Shown: in pieces, positions 1 through 8,993 of the stretch | How the letters are laid out: every line of letters starts with the position of its first letter | How positions within the stretch are numbered: the first letter of the stretch is position 1 | Assembly: GCA_038043445.1 (NCBI GenBank) | Contig: JBBTBY010000054.1 | Span: forward strand, 1 to 64,000 | DNA: 64,000 nt | Source of the DNA: Spirochaetota bacterium | Lineage (GTDB): Bacteria > Spirochaetota > Brachyspiria > Brachyspirales > JACRPF01 | Direction: 5' to 3' | Translations under genes and position numbers: made by a program | Notes under the pieces: model-generated | What the model was told of the DNA's origin: nothing | Seen by the model: only the letters and a program-made list of their open reading frames with translations | Databases searched by the model: none

Positions 1-3000
1 AATTCCTCAAAACGGCCGCTGTCGATCAATGCTCCTGCGCATGAATGCGGCTGATCGGTGAAATTCGAGAGTACTTCGTCGAAGCGGCCGAGATTACGGG
101 CCGCCACGGACATATAGTAGCGATTGCCGAATGAATTCGTGAGCACTTCGTCGTACATTCCCATGCGAATTTGGGAGGCGAGGTAACTCACCTCTATCTC
201 GGGATATTGAGAGATGACCAGATCATAACGGCCGAGCGCGGAGAGCTTGCTGGCCGAGTATTGCAGGAATGAGCTGTTGGTGAGTGAAAACCCGAACACC
301 CGAGCCCATCGATGCATGCTCTCACGTCCGGCGGTGATGAGCGAGAGGAGCTCATTCGTCCCCCCTGAAATTCTTAATTGTTCGCCATACAGCACATCCC
401 CGATGCCTGTTATTGCGGTGAGTTTCCGATTCCAATAGGCATCGAGCGAGAAAAGCGCCGTCTGCGCAACGGTTTTGTCAGACGAATATTGCTCAGCTAA
501 CTTTTTGAACAGCGCATCGGCTCCCGTAGTGTCATCCACATCAAGACATATCTTCGCTCGTTCGATTTGAGCGTACGGTACAAGGACCTTCGAACGCCCC
601 TGCTTGACTATGTCCTCAAAGTACTTGTCGGCTTTCTTCGCATCACCCAGCCGAATGCAGATGCGTGCCGCTTTGAACAAGGCGTTCGCAATGAACGGTT
701 CACGCGGGTAGACATCAATGAGCTCGGTATATCGTGTGAGGGCATTCGAATAATCGCCGAGCGCATAAAGCGAATTCGCCACCGCCATCGGCGATATCTT
801 CCTCGCCGGCGGCTGATCATAGACGCGTACATTATCGATAGCGAGTATGTTCATGTTATTGTTCTCGAATCCGAACTGCCGGTGCTCATCTCCCGTGAGC
901 ATATCGTAATCGACAATATCGATGCATTTCTTCCCGTCGACAAAGAAACGAATATGTTCGCCCTCTTTTTCCATGCGGAATCGGTACGTCCTATTCGTTA
1001 CCAGTTTTGCCGGCAGGTAGGCATAGGCGATCTTGTCAATATTTTTGCCCTTTGTCATGGTAATAATATTGGCAAAACCCCAACCGCCCACATGGAACAT
1101 ATACGCATCGCGACGCGTCCTTCCGGCGATATAGGCATTGTAATCATTGTTCCGGAACAACCCGCGGACATCCCATTCGACACGCATGTCACCATGGAAT
1201 AGATGACGGAACGTAAGATTGTCGAAACGGATCTTGTTCGATCCGACGATACTGTTCGAGATGATGTGCCAATGTGTTGTATCCCCGAATGGGATAACTT
1301 CGGTAGTACTGTAATCAGATAAAAAATACGCCGTCCAATTGTTCGATAACTGCGATGTCGGGTATGAGAAATCATCCGTGTAGATAAGCCGCCAGGTGAC
1401 CGCTTCCTTCAAGCGTTCGCCGTAGAAAAAGAAAAGCGAAATGAACGCAAGCAGAACGGCGGCCGCGGAAGGAATGACTATCTTCCTGTGCTTCTGCACT
1501 TTCTTCGAGAGCACATACATGATGCTCGGCGGCCGCGCATGTATCGGCTCGTTCGCACGGTAGCGTGCTATATCCGCGCGGAATTCATTCACGTCCTGGT
1601 AGCGCCGTTCCGGCTCTTTCTCCAATGCCTTGAGCACTATCGTCTCAAGGTCTTTCGATATCCTGCCGTTCCACGTATGCGGAGCGATGACGTTCTTGTC
1701 GCGTATCGCCTCGACATCGGAGAGGAGATTGCCGCTCGATACGAACCACTTTTGCCCCGTAAGCATATAATATAGGATCGCACCGAGCGAGAAGATATCC
1801 GACCGTTCGTCGGCCTTTTTCGAGAGCGTTGCCTGCTCCGGCGCCATGAAATCGATGGTGCCCACCACCTGCTGCGTAACGGTGAGATCACCCTCGCTCT
1901 GTTCAAATCGCGCAAGCCCGAAATCCATGACGACAGGATCGCCGTTCCTTTTTATCATCACGTTCCCGGGCTTCAGATCGCGGTGAATGATTCCTTTTTC
2001 ATGCGCACAGGCAACACCTGCGAGTACGCCGTCAAAAAGTGCGAGCGCATGCGATTCGGATAGACCATGGACAGCTTTTACGCTCACCCCTCCCCCTCTC
2101 TCACTTCCCTGTGAGAGAGGGGGAGGGGCCGGGGGTGGGGGTGGGGGTGAGTGTCTTTTCGCCGCCACGCCCGCTTCCGCTATCGAAACAAGTTCATTGA
2201 TCGTATTGTCTTTCGTCGATACGCCGGATGCGGACATGAGGTCACCGAGCGTCACGCCGGGGAGCAGTTCCATCGCGATATAGCTTATGCCTTCGTACTG
2301 TCCCACATCCATGACGCGGCAGAGGTTGCGGTGATCGAGCATCTTCATCACTTCCGCCTCTCGCATGAAGCGGAGCAATTGCTCCGGAGTCGCGCCTTCG
2401 CCGGCGAGGAGCATTTTCACCGCGACATCGTTGCCGAAGTTGTCACGCGCACGATATACCTGCGCCATGCCGCCTTTGCCGAGGAGGCCGAACAGCCGAT
2501 AGCGGCCGAACACTTTTTCCTTCTCTCCGGTGTCCGTCGCGTCCGAGAGTATCGTCTTCGAGAGATCCCCCGCGGTGAACGCAAGCGCCTTCTCGTCCTC
2601 AATGCCGGACACTTCAATGACCGGGAGCGGCTCGTCGACGCCTTTCACTTTTATGGAATAGAGATAGGTGAATTTATACAGGGGGTTATCTTTCGGGCCG
2701 ACGCTCACGACAACGCCGCGCAGTTCTTCCGGCAGTTCAAAAATGCCTTCGGTTTTGCCGTGGAGGGGAACCCCTAACCCCCCAGCCCCCTTTCCCCTTT
2801 GTAAAGGGAAAGGGGGAGCGCTCCCTTCCCCTTCTTTGAGGGGGAAGGGCTGGGGTTGGGGGTTCTCTTTTTTCGATTCCCACCCTTCCGGCAGATTCTC
2901 CAGTATCTCCTTAAGCGTCGCCGGCGTGCAAATGACCTGCCCGCTCTGCGCAGCACCGCACAAACGCGCCGCGATGTTCACGCTCGAGCCGAGCACGGTA

Positions 3001-3764
3001 TAATTCATCCGAGTTTCGCTGCCGATATTCCCGACCACCATCTCTCCCGTATTGACGCCGATGCCGCATTCGGGCATCACTTTACCCTGCCTGCGGTATT
3101 CTTCCTGAAGTTTTCGGAGATTCATTTTCTGATCGAGCGCGGTCTTCACCGCACGCAACGCATGATCCTTGTAATGACGCGGTGCGCCGAACAAAGCCAT
3201 TACTTCATCGCCGACAATTTTATCGATGGTGCCGTTGTTGTCCTCCACCGCTTTCATCACCGCTTCGAGATATGCGTTTATCGTTTCGCGCACTTCCTCG
3301 GGGCGCATCTTCTCGCTCATGGCGGTGAACCCGCGGAGGTCGGTGAACGATACCGACATGAATCGCCTTTCGGGTATGGCGAACGTGGACTTCTCGTCAT
3401 CGGTGAGATCGTCCATGCCTTTGAGGATATATCTGCCGACATAGGCGCGAAGCTGCTCAAGCTCGGTCTTCTCGGTCATCGTTATATCAGCGCCGCCGCC
3501 GACCCCTACCGCCTTTATCTCGAATGTTCGGCCGGCGCTGTTCGTTCCGGAGAACTGTTTCTTTTCCTTCGGTCCCGGGAGTTCTACGTTTTTGAATATC
3601 TCACCGCCAGGAAGGCGTACTATCGACTCGAACGCAGCGCCGATCACCTGCTCTTTGGGAATGCCGACGAATTTTATGAACGCATTGTTGCAGTAATCGA
3701 CGAAGCCCTCGCGGCTGACGTGGAGCATCATCGTGTTGACAACGAATGATATCTCTTCCGGCAC
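1..3764 (-). CDS. Class III nucleotide cyclase / Ser-Thr kinase / TPR fusion protein (C-terminus off the left edge)
   Basis: Open on the minus strand from GTG at 3764 to the window edge, about 1254 codons. A short PAS-like N-terminus is followed by a class III cyclase domain (about residues 130-290) with FTDLRGF, DKIVGDEV and NIAAR, giving both metal Asp, the Lys and Asn-x3-Arg; Thr in YTVLG at the purine-specifying position fits adenylate cyclase. A Hanks-type kinase follows (about 425-700) with GKGGMAQVYRARD, VAVKM, HRDLKPGN, DFGLA and APE, then one membrane helix (about 758-780), a LamG-like beta-sandwich with LAIDNVRVYD, and TPR-like helices. An upstream in-frame TGA at 3798-3800 limits the start; the GGGGG before GTG 3764 suits a ribosome site. 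Two GC-rich repeats are inserted in frame. Probable membrane-anchored signalling protein coupling cAMP synthesis and phosphorylation; ligands and substrates unknown. Confidence 0.88.
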   Translation of the reverse strand, partial: MPEEISFVVNTMMLHVSREGFVDYCNNAFIKFVGIPKEQVIGAAFESIVRLPGGEIFKNVELPGPKEKKQFSGTNSAGRTFEIKAVGVGGGADITMTEKTELEQLRAYVGRYILKGMDDLTDDEKSTFAIPERRFMSVSFTDLRGFTAMSEKMRPEEVRETINAYLEAVMKAVEDNNGTIDKIVGDEVMALFGAPRHYKDHALRAVKTALDQKMNLRKLQEEYRRQGKVMPECGIGVNTGEMVVGNIGSETRMNYTVLGSSVNIAARLCGAAQSGQVICTPATLKEILENLPEGWESKKENPQPQPFPLKEGEGSAPPFPLQRGKGAGGLGVPLHGKTEGIFELPEELRGVVVSVGPKDNPLYKFTYLYSIKVKGVDEPLPVIEVSGIEDEKALAFTAGDLSKTILSDATDTGEKEKVFGRYRLFGLLGKGGMAQVYRARDNFGNDVAVKMLLAGEGATPEQLLRFMREAEVMKMLDHRNLCRVMDVGQYEGISYIAMELLPGVTLGDLMSASGVSTKDNTINELVSIAEAGVAAKRHSPPPPPPAPPPLSQGSERGGGVSVKAVHGLSESHALALFDGVLAGVACAHEKGIIHRDLKPGNVMIKRNGDPVVMDFGLARFEQSEGDLTVTQQVVGTIDFMAPEQATLSKKADERSDIFSLGAILYYMLTGQKWFVSSGNLLSDVEAIRDKNVIAPHTWNGRISKDLETIVLKALEKEPERRYQDVNEFRADIARYRANEPIHARPPSIMYVLSKKVQKHRKIVIPSAAAVLLAFISLFFFYGERLKEAVTWRLIYTDDFSYPTSQLSNNWTAYFLSDYSTTEVIPFGDTTHWHIISNSIVGSNKIRFDNLTFRHLFHGDMRVEWDVRGLFRNNDYNAYIAGRTRRDAYMFHVGGWGFANIITMTKGKNIDKIAYAYLPAKLVTNRTYRFRMEKEGEHIRFFVDGKKCIDIVDYDMLTGDEHRQFGFENNNMNILAIDNVRVYDQPPARKISPMAVANSLYALGDYSNALTRYTELIDVYPREPFIANALFKAARICIRLGDAKKADKYFEDIVKQGRSKVLVPYAQIERAKICLDVDDTTGADALFKKLAEQYSSDKTVAQTALFSLDAYWNRKLTAITGIGDVLYGEQLRISGGTNELLSLITAGRESMHRWARVFGFSLTNSSFLQYSASKLSALGRYDLVISQYPEIEVSYLASQIRMGMYDEVLTNSFGNRYYMSVAARNLGRFDEVLSNFTDQPHSCAGALIDSGRFEE
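2085..2152. repeat. GC-rich hairpin repeat inserted in frame in the kinase domain
   Basis: The core is CCCCTCTCTCACTTCCCTGT followed by GAGAGAGGGG, an almost perfect hairpin, then a run of GGGGGTG units ending in GTGAGTGTC. The same hairpin core recurs at about 31094-31125 in intergenic DNA. Here it is read through on the minus strand without a stop and adds a Pro/Gly-rich loop (SPPPPPPAPPPLSQGSERGG) between the kinase hinge region and the helix preceding HRDLKPGN. Confidence 0.8.
2768..2868. repeat. Tandem GC-rich hairpin repeat inserted in frame between cyclase and kinase domains
   Basis: Two back-to-back units: AACCCCTAACCCCCCAGCCC with a CTTTCCCCTTT/AAAGGGAAAGGG stem, then CCCTTCCCCTTCTTTGAGGG reading back to GGGGTTGGGGGTTC. 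The same sequence, in inverse orientation, lies at 31318-31370, and relatives border the element at 15583-15782. It is translated on the minus strand as a Pro/Gly/Lys-rich linker just after the cyclase domain, without breaking the frame. Confidence 0.8.
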
Positions 3765-3862
3765 GAAACGCCCCCGAATACATGTCCTTGTATATGGTCA
3801 CGGACGACATGGTCGTCTTTCAGTGAGGACAGTATATCTGCTTCGAGGGCAACGTCAAGAGA

Positions 3863-6718
3863 TTATTGCACTATCCGTACGTTCCCGCTGTCATTGATCG
3901 ATCCGTCGCTGTTCACGCGCACGGTGAATATCGACGATACGCCCTTCTGCGCCTGGGTGACGCCGTAATAGGTGTTCGCTATCGTCGCGGTTATCTCATT
4001 GTGGGTGATGATGAGGAATTGCGTCTTCTCGGAGAAGCGCGCGACCATTTCCTTGAAGCGTATCACGTTCGCTGCATCGAGGGCCGCGTCCACCTCGTCG
4101 AGTATGCAGAAGGGCGACGGGCGCGCCTTGAATATGGCGAAGATGAGGGCGAGGCCGATCATCGAGCGTTCGCCGCCGGAATTGGAGACGATGTTCTCCC
4201 GCTTCTTGCCGGTCTGCTGCACGAATATCTCTATGCCGGTCTCAAGGATGTTCTCCTCGTTGGTGAGCGTAAGCCCCGCACGTCCGCCGGCGAAGAGCAG
4301 ACCGAATATCTCCTCGAAATTGGCGTTTATCTCGTCGAACGCCTTTCGGAAAAGCGTCGTCGCTTCACGATTGCTTTCTTCTATTACTTTGACTATCTCC
4401 GCATGCGCCTTCTCGAGGTCGTCTTTCTGCGCCGTGAGGAATTCGAAACGTTCCTTTGATTCGTAGAACTCATCGAGCGCCATCTCATTGATGCTGCCGA
4501 GCTCTTTTATCTGCTCTTTGAGCTTCTCTATCTTCTCGCGCAGCTTCTCTTCGTCTATCTTTTTTTCCTGCGCCTGCTTCTCGAATTCGCGGAGATCGGT
4601 GGCATGATTCTCGTAGAAATTGGTGTAGATATTCTCGATGCGTCCCTGCGTGTCGATGAAGCGCTGCTGGAGGCGATTGCCCTGCTCCTTTATCTCTTCG
4701 AGCTTGGCGAATTGACGGGTGATGTTCTCCTCGAAACCGCTTATGTTCTCCTGCGCCTCTTTCTGCTCGCGGCTCTTCTGCTTGAATTCCTTCTCGAGCG
4801 CGCTGTGCCGTTCGCGGAGCTCCGTGAGCCGCGTATTGCCGGAGGTGTGTTCGGTCTCGATGTTCTTGAGGAAATGCTCGAGCTTCTCGATGCGGGCGGC
4901 GGACTGCGAAAGCTCCTGCTCCACCTCGGTGCGTTCGCCGGTCACCCGGAGTATGTTCGCTTCGATGCCCGAGAACTGCTCGGTGAGCCGCGCGCTTTCC
5001 ACGCTTATCGCGGCGATGCGGGCGTTCGCACGTTCGATGGCCTCGCGCGCCTCGGTTATCTCGCGGACGAGCGCCTCGACATCGCGGTTGAAACGGACGA
5101 TATCGAATTCGCAGACCGCTATTTCCTGGTCTATGGTCTCCTTCTGGCGATAGGTCCCTTCCTTCGCGAAGAGGAGCTCGAGGAACGGGTCCTTTATCTT
5201 GTTGTATTCCTCGAATATCTGCTTGAGGAAATTCGTCTCTTTGCGTTCGATATCGAGCTTTTCCCTGAGGAGCGCGACGAACTCCGTCAGCCGCTTGAAA
5301 TTGGTCTCGCTGTACGTAGTGAGCACACCGAGCGATTCGAACTCCGCGATGCGCCCCATTTTCCCGTCGAGCGATGACAGTATGTTCGAGAACCCTATCT
5401 CGATGTCGTTCTCAAGCTTGTCCCTGTTCTGATAGATCGAGAGCTTTTCCACATCGCGCTTTTTCGTGTCGATCTCGGATATTATCTTGTCGATGAGCTC
5501 TTTCTGCTTCACCCGTGCGCTTTGTATGCGCTCGTTGAGCGCTGCTATCGACGATCCGATCTCCGTGCGGCGCGCCGTTGCAGATTCGATGCGCCGCTTC
5601 TCCTCTTCGATGTGCACGATATGCGTGTCCTGCTCCGCGGAGAGCGTGTTGACGGTATCGTGTATGGTATTGCGTTCCTGCTCAAGGCGCGTAAGCTCGC
5701 CGTTGCAGGCGGCGAATTTCTCCTCGAATTTGCCTTTGCGCTGCTTGGCATCGGCAAGATCGGACGCGGTGTTGGCGCGCTGTCCGGAGAGTGAGTTGAC
5801 GTTCTGCTGTATATGCGTGATATCGGTATACGCCTGGAATACCTGTTTGTCCAGCCGCAGCACCTCGGCATTGACCTGTTCAAAACGCATGAGCTCGTCT
5901 TTCTTCCGTTCGCCGAGCGCAGCGAATTCGGATTCTATCATCGTGCGTTTTTCATTGAGCGCGGTGATGTCCGCAGCGAGCGACTTTTCCATCTCCCGGG
6001 CGCGGACGATGTGCCAGAGATTGATGTCTATCATCGCCTTCTTCATCTCGTCCTTCAGGCGATAGTACCGTTCCGTCCGTTCGGCCTGCTCCTTGAGGGA
6101 CCGGTACTGCTTTTCCACTTCGCGCAGCGTCGTACGCGTCGTCGTGAGATTATTGTCCGATTCCTCGAGCCTGTGGAGCGCTTCCTTGCGCTTCTCGATA
6201 TACTTGCTTATGCCCGCCGCCTCTTCGATGAGGTAGCGGCGCTCCTCGGGCGTCTGCTCGACTATCTTGTCGACCGTCCCCTGCTTGATGACGGAATAGG
6301 CGTTCTTGCCGAGGCCGGTGCCGAGAAACAGGTCGGTGAGGTCCTTGAGCCGTACCGGTGTATCGTTGATGAAGACATTGCTTTCGCCGGAACGGAAGAA
6401 CTCCCGCTTGACGCTCACATCGGGCGTATCATAGGGGAGCCAGTGATCCGCATTATCGAAGGTGAGTGCGACCGAAGCGTAGCCGGAACGTTTCTTCTCT
6501 TCGGTGCCCCGGAAGATGAGGCCTTCCATACCCTCATTGCGGTCGACGCGCAGGTTCGAGTGGCTCTGTTCGCCGAGTATCCAGAGGAACGCCTCGACGA
6601 TATTGCTTTTCCCGGTGCCGTTGGGACCGAGCACGACCGTGACGCCCTGCTCGAAATCGATGAGCGTTTCATCGGCAAAGGTCTTGAAGCCGAACATGTT
6701 GAGGCGCTGTATGAGCAT
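3863..6718 (-). CDS. smc: Chromosome segregation protein SMC, short form
   Basis: SMC ATPase of chromosome condensation and segregation. The N-terminal head has Walker A GPNGTGKS at residues 31-38 and the family opening MLIQRLNMFGFKTFADET; the C-terminal head has the signature SGGERS and Walker B FCILDEVDAALD. Between them are two long coiled coils. The protein is about 951 residues against the usual 1150-1200, and no typical SMC hinge (paired GxxG segments) is visible in the middle, only a short non-coiled stretch around residues 425-540. The start at 6718 is preferred over the upstream ATG at 6760 because it matches the family N-terminus and has AAGGA upstream. Short SMC proteins are known in some spirochaetes; that parallel is from memory. 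Confidence 0.93.
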   Translation of the reverse strand: MLIQRLNMFGFKTFADETLIDFEQGVTVVLGPNGTGKSNIVEAFLWILGEQSHSNLRVDRNEGMEGLIFRGTEEKKRSGYASVALTFDNADHWLPYDTPDVSVKREFFRSGESNVFINDTPVRLKDLTDLFLGTGLGKNAYSVIKQGTVDKIVEQTPEERRYLIEEAAGISKYIEKRKEALHRLEESDNNLTTTRTTLREVEKQYRSLKEQAERTERYYRLKDEMKKAMIDINLWHIVRAREMEKSLAADITALNEKRTMIESEFAALGERKKDELMRFEQVNAEVLRLDKQVFQAYTDITHIQQNVNSLSGQRANTASDLADAKQRKGKFEEKFAACNGELTRLEQERNTIHDTVNTLSAEQDTHIVHIEEEKRRIESATARRTEIGSSIAALNERIQSARVKQKELIDKIISEIDTKKRDVEKLSIYQNRDKLENDIEIGFSNILSSLDGKMGRIAEFESLGVLTTYSETNFKRLTEFVALLREKLDIERKETNFLKQIFEEYNKIKDPFLELLFAKEGTYRQKETIDQEIAVCEFDIVRFNRDVEALVREITEAREAIERANARIAAISVESARLTEQFSGIEANILRVTGERTEVEQELSQSAARIEKLEHFLKNIETEHTSGNTRLTELRERHSALEKEFKQKSREQKEAQENISGFEENITRQFAKLEEIKEQGNRLQQRFIDTQGRIENIYTNFYENHATDLREFEKQAQEKKIDEEKLREKIEKLKEQIKELGSINEMALDEFYESKERFEFLTAQKDDLEKAHAEIVKVIEESNREATTLFRKAFDEINANFEEIFGLLFAGGRAGLTLTNEENILETGIEIFVQQTGKKRENIVSNSGGERSMIGLALIFAIFKARPSPFCILDEVDAALDAANVIRFKEMVARFSEKTQFLIITHNEITATIANTYYGVTQAQKGVSSIFTVRVNSDGSINDSGNVRIVQ

Positions 6719-6824
6719 GATGAGAATCGTCCTTGATCGCTCTACGCCGCATGCGTTCATCTGCGGCTTCCTGCAAGGGGGCGTATTCTATCATACCGGG
6801 CAAAAAAGTAAATCATTCGGGGTA

Positions 6825-6853
6825 TTGACGCGATGATACTCTCCGTATAGAAT
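6825..6853 (+). promoter_or_regulatory. Sigma70-type promoter for the following gene
   Basis: TTGACG at 6825-6830 and TAGAAT at 6848-6853 with a 17-base spacer. The -10 box overlaps the first possible ATG (6852), so translation must start further down, which supports the ATG at 6891. Confidence 0.6.
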
Positions 6854-6890
6854 GTCCGTGAAAAGCAGGAATGCATCACAGGATCAAGCG

Positions 6891-7880
6891 ATGGGTGATT
6901 CGGAAAAATCAACGGCTGCGGGCGGCGACCCGATAGTCATTCTCAAGGTGCGCGTGCGCTCCATAGCGACGAGTACGTACGGCATCATCGGTATCATGAT
7001 AAACAAGCGGCTTCGGAAGTTCCAGTCCGACGTCTGCGCATTCTCCCACTATGCCTCGTTCTTTGACGATATCAATCCCCTCGCAGGGTGGTCCGAAATA
7101 GCGGCGCAGGCCGCCTCCAAGCGGTCGAAGAACGAGCTTAATACCACGCTGTCAAAGACGATAGAGAACAATCTTCTGCTGTCCATCGATGAGGATGCGG
7201 CGGATGAGATATTGACGAATGAAGAGAACAATGAGCCGTCGCAGCTCATCCCCCTCATTTCCGAGCATGTCACGCAGGCGGTCGGGGATAAGAACGTCCT
7301 CTTCGATGCCGCATTTGAGACAACGACGACGGCCGAGCTTTCAAGCGGTAGTGCTGCGGCACCTGTCGAGAATTTCGCCAGCCCCGGTGCCGGCGGCGGC
7401 GGGGCGACATCGCTCCTTTCCGACCTGAAAGCCCCCGAGGGAGAAGCCGCCTATGTTACGGCGTCGCTTGTGCTCGCACCGGTCAGCGGTGTGCCCGTAT
7501 ACGATGTCATGACGGGTAATGAGATAATGGTCAGAGTGAACAACAATACCGACCGGGAGAAGGCCGTCAATATGCGGCTGAACGCCATTGTCGACGGCAA
7601 GGTGCTTCCGGTGAGCGGACGGGTGGTAGAGAAACGCGTCGGCGAAAAGGGTGAATGCGCACTTCTGATAAAACTCGCGGAGAACATCTATACGAAGGTC
7701 CTCGAAACGGAAGCGGTTAAGATCAAGCGGGGCGACGCGCCCTCCGAACTCGGTACGCTCTCCCCGGTGAAAACACGCGACAAGGAAACACCCCTTGTCC
7801 GCATCATGATATGGGCGCTCGGTGGACTGCTTTTCCTTTCGGCGCTCGCCACGCTCCTCTATTTCATGATATTGAAATAA
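6891..7880 (+). CDS. Tail-anchored protein of unknown function
   Basis: I do not recognise this family. The product is about 329 residues. The start at 6891 (MGDSEKS) has AGGA seven bases upstream and lies below a promoter that excludes the ATG at 6852. The first 70 residues look globular (VILKVRVRSIATSTYGIIGI), followed by an acidic, helical stretch, a Gly/Ala/Ser-rich linker near residues 155-175, a beta-rich domain (about 185-290), and a single C-terminal membrane helix (IMIWALGGLLFLSALATLLY) with only ILK after it. This arrangement suggests a cytoplasmic protein held by a C-terminal anchor. It is monocistronic, between divergent smc and the catabolic block. Confidence 0.72.
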   Translation: MGDSEKSTAAGGDPIVILKVRVRSIATSTYGIIGIMINKRLRKFQSDVCAFSHYASFFDDINPLAGWSEIAAQAASKRSKNELNTTLSKTIENNLLLSIDEDAADEILTNEENNEPSQLIPLISEHVTQAVGDKNVLFDAAFETTTTAELSSGSAAAPVENFASPGAGGGGATSLLSDLKAPEGEAAYVTASLVLAPVSGVPVYDVMTGNEIMVRVNNNTDREKAVNMRLNAIVDGKVLPVSGRVVEKRVGEKGECALLIKLAENIYTKVLETEAVKIKRGDAPSELGTLSPVKTRDKETPLVRIMIWALGGLLFLSALATLLYFMILK

Positions 7881-7893
7881 GCGTTCTTCCCGA

Positions 7894-7933
7894 GGTCAAT
7901 CCGCTGTAAATTAATGTCAATCGGCATTATAGC
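7894..7933 (+). promoter_or_regulatory. Promoter/operator with GTCAAT repeats 21 bases apart
   Basis: Contains GGTCAATCCGCTGTAA (7894-7909) and a second GTCAAT at 7916-7921. The same 16 bases and the same 21-base spacing occur at 14536-14563, before another Gfo/Idh/MocA gene. A possible core promoter is TGTAAA (7905-7910), 17 bases, TATAGC (7928-7933). Direct repeats two helical turns apart suggest a regulator dimer; AraC proteins often bind such tandem sites, and an AraC gene lies at 18535-19365. Confidence 0.5.
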
Positions 7934-7985
7934 AGGAACGACCTTCCGTTCGTACACTATCTGCATCAACGCACGGAGGACGCCC

Positions 7986-8993
7986 ATGAACGAACCTATC
8001 TCTGTCGGACTTATCGGCTGCGGCATGTTCGCCCGCGTCATGCATGTACCCAATCTCCTCGCGAACCCGAAATACCGCATCCATGCCTGCACCGACATCA
8101 ATGCGAAGGCAGCGGACGATATGGCGGCAACGACGAAAGCTTCGTACGCCACAACGGATATCGCCCGGGTGATCAGCGACGGCGCCGTTGATGCCGTGTT
8201 CATCACGACACGCCACGATTCGCACGCCCCGCTCTCGATACAGGCGGCGAACGCCGGCAAGCATGTGTTCTGTGAAAAGCCCATGGCTATGAACGCCGCG
8301 GAATGCCGCGAGATAGCGGCCGCAGTAAAAGCGAACGGGGTCAAATACACGGTCGGATACAATCGCGGTATGGCGCCGCTTATCGTCAAGGCACGCGGCA
8401 TGCTCGATACGGTAAAGGGTAAAAAGCTCATCTATCACCGGATCCAGGGACCGTTCCCGGCAGCGCATTGGACGCATGATCCGTCGGTCGGCGGCGGACG
8501 TTTCGTCGGTGAAGGCTGTCACATCTTCGACCTCCTCTGCGAACTTGTCGAAGCCCCGCCCGTTTCGGTATTCGCATCCGGCGGTACGTTCCTCGATCCA
8601 TCCATCGTGAAAATACCCGACAGCGGCATCGTGACGATAACGTTCGCGGACGGCTCGGTCGGAACTACGCTCATCGCGAGCGACGGCTGTCCGGCATTCC
8701 CGAAGGAATCGACGGAGATCGTGTGTGCGGCAAAAGCAATCATGATACACGATTTCACCTCGATGGACCATTACGGGTTCAGCGGGCAGGGCAAACAGAC
8801 GGAGACGCTCCCCAAACAGGACAAGGGACAGGTCTCAGAGATCGATCAGCTTGCTGATGCGATACTGAATGACACACAAGCGCCCAACGGACCGATAAAA
8901 GCGGCGCGCGCTGCGGTGATAAGCTATAAAGTGAACGAGTCGATAGCGTCGGGAAAACCGGTGGCGATCGATGCACGGGAATATACGTTATGA
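7986..8993 (+). CDS. Gfo/Idh/MocA family oxidoreductase
   Basis: NAD(P)-dependent sugar or polyol dehydrogenase family, 335 residues. The N-terminal Rossmann motif is VGLIGCGMFARVMHV, the catalytic-lysine motif is FCEKP, and the C-terminal domain carries GEGCHIFDLL, the usual site of the second catalytic residue. The start at 7986 is set by GGAGG upstream (ggaggacgcccATG); an earlier ATG in frame has no ribosome site. The stop overlaps the start of the beta-helix gene by four bases, indicating translational coupling. The substrate cannot be read from the sequence; the neighbouring beta-helix glycosidase-like protein suggests a sugar released from a glycan. Confidence 0.9.
   Translation: MNEPISVGLIGCGMFARVMHVPNLLANPKYRIHACTDINAKAADDMAATTKASYATTDIARVISDGAVDAVFITTRHDSHAPLSIQAANAGKHVFCEKPMAMNAAECREIAAAVKANGVKYTVGYNRGMAPLIVKARGMLDTVKGKKLIYHRIQGPFPAAHWTHDPSVGGGRFVGEGCHIFDLLCELVEAPPVSVFASGGTFLDPSIVKIPDSGIVTITFADGSVGTTLIASDGCPAFPKESTEIVCAAKAIMIHDFTSMDHYGFSGQGKQTETLPKQDKGQVSEIDQLADAILNDTQAPNGPIKAARAAVISYKVNESIASGKPVAIDAREYTL

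Noticed and set aside
2151-2777. Plus-strand frames opposite the kinase/cyclase gene
   Set aside because: They are GC-biased shadows of a gene with complete catalytic motifs on the minus strand.
6852-6890. Upstream start of the unknown tail-anchored protein
   Set aside because: The ATG overlaps the -10 box TAGAAT; the ATG at 6891 has a ribosome site and is used instead.
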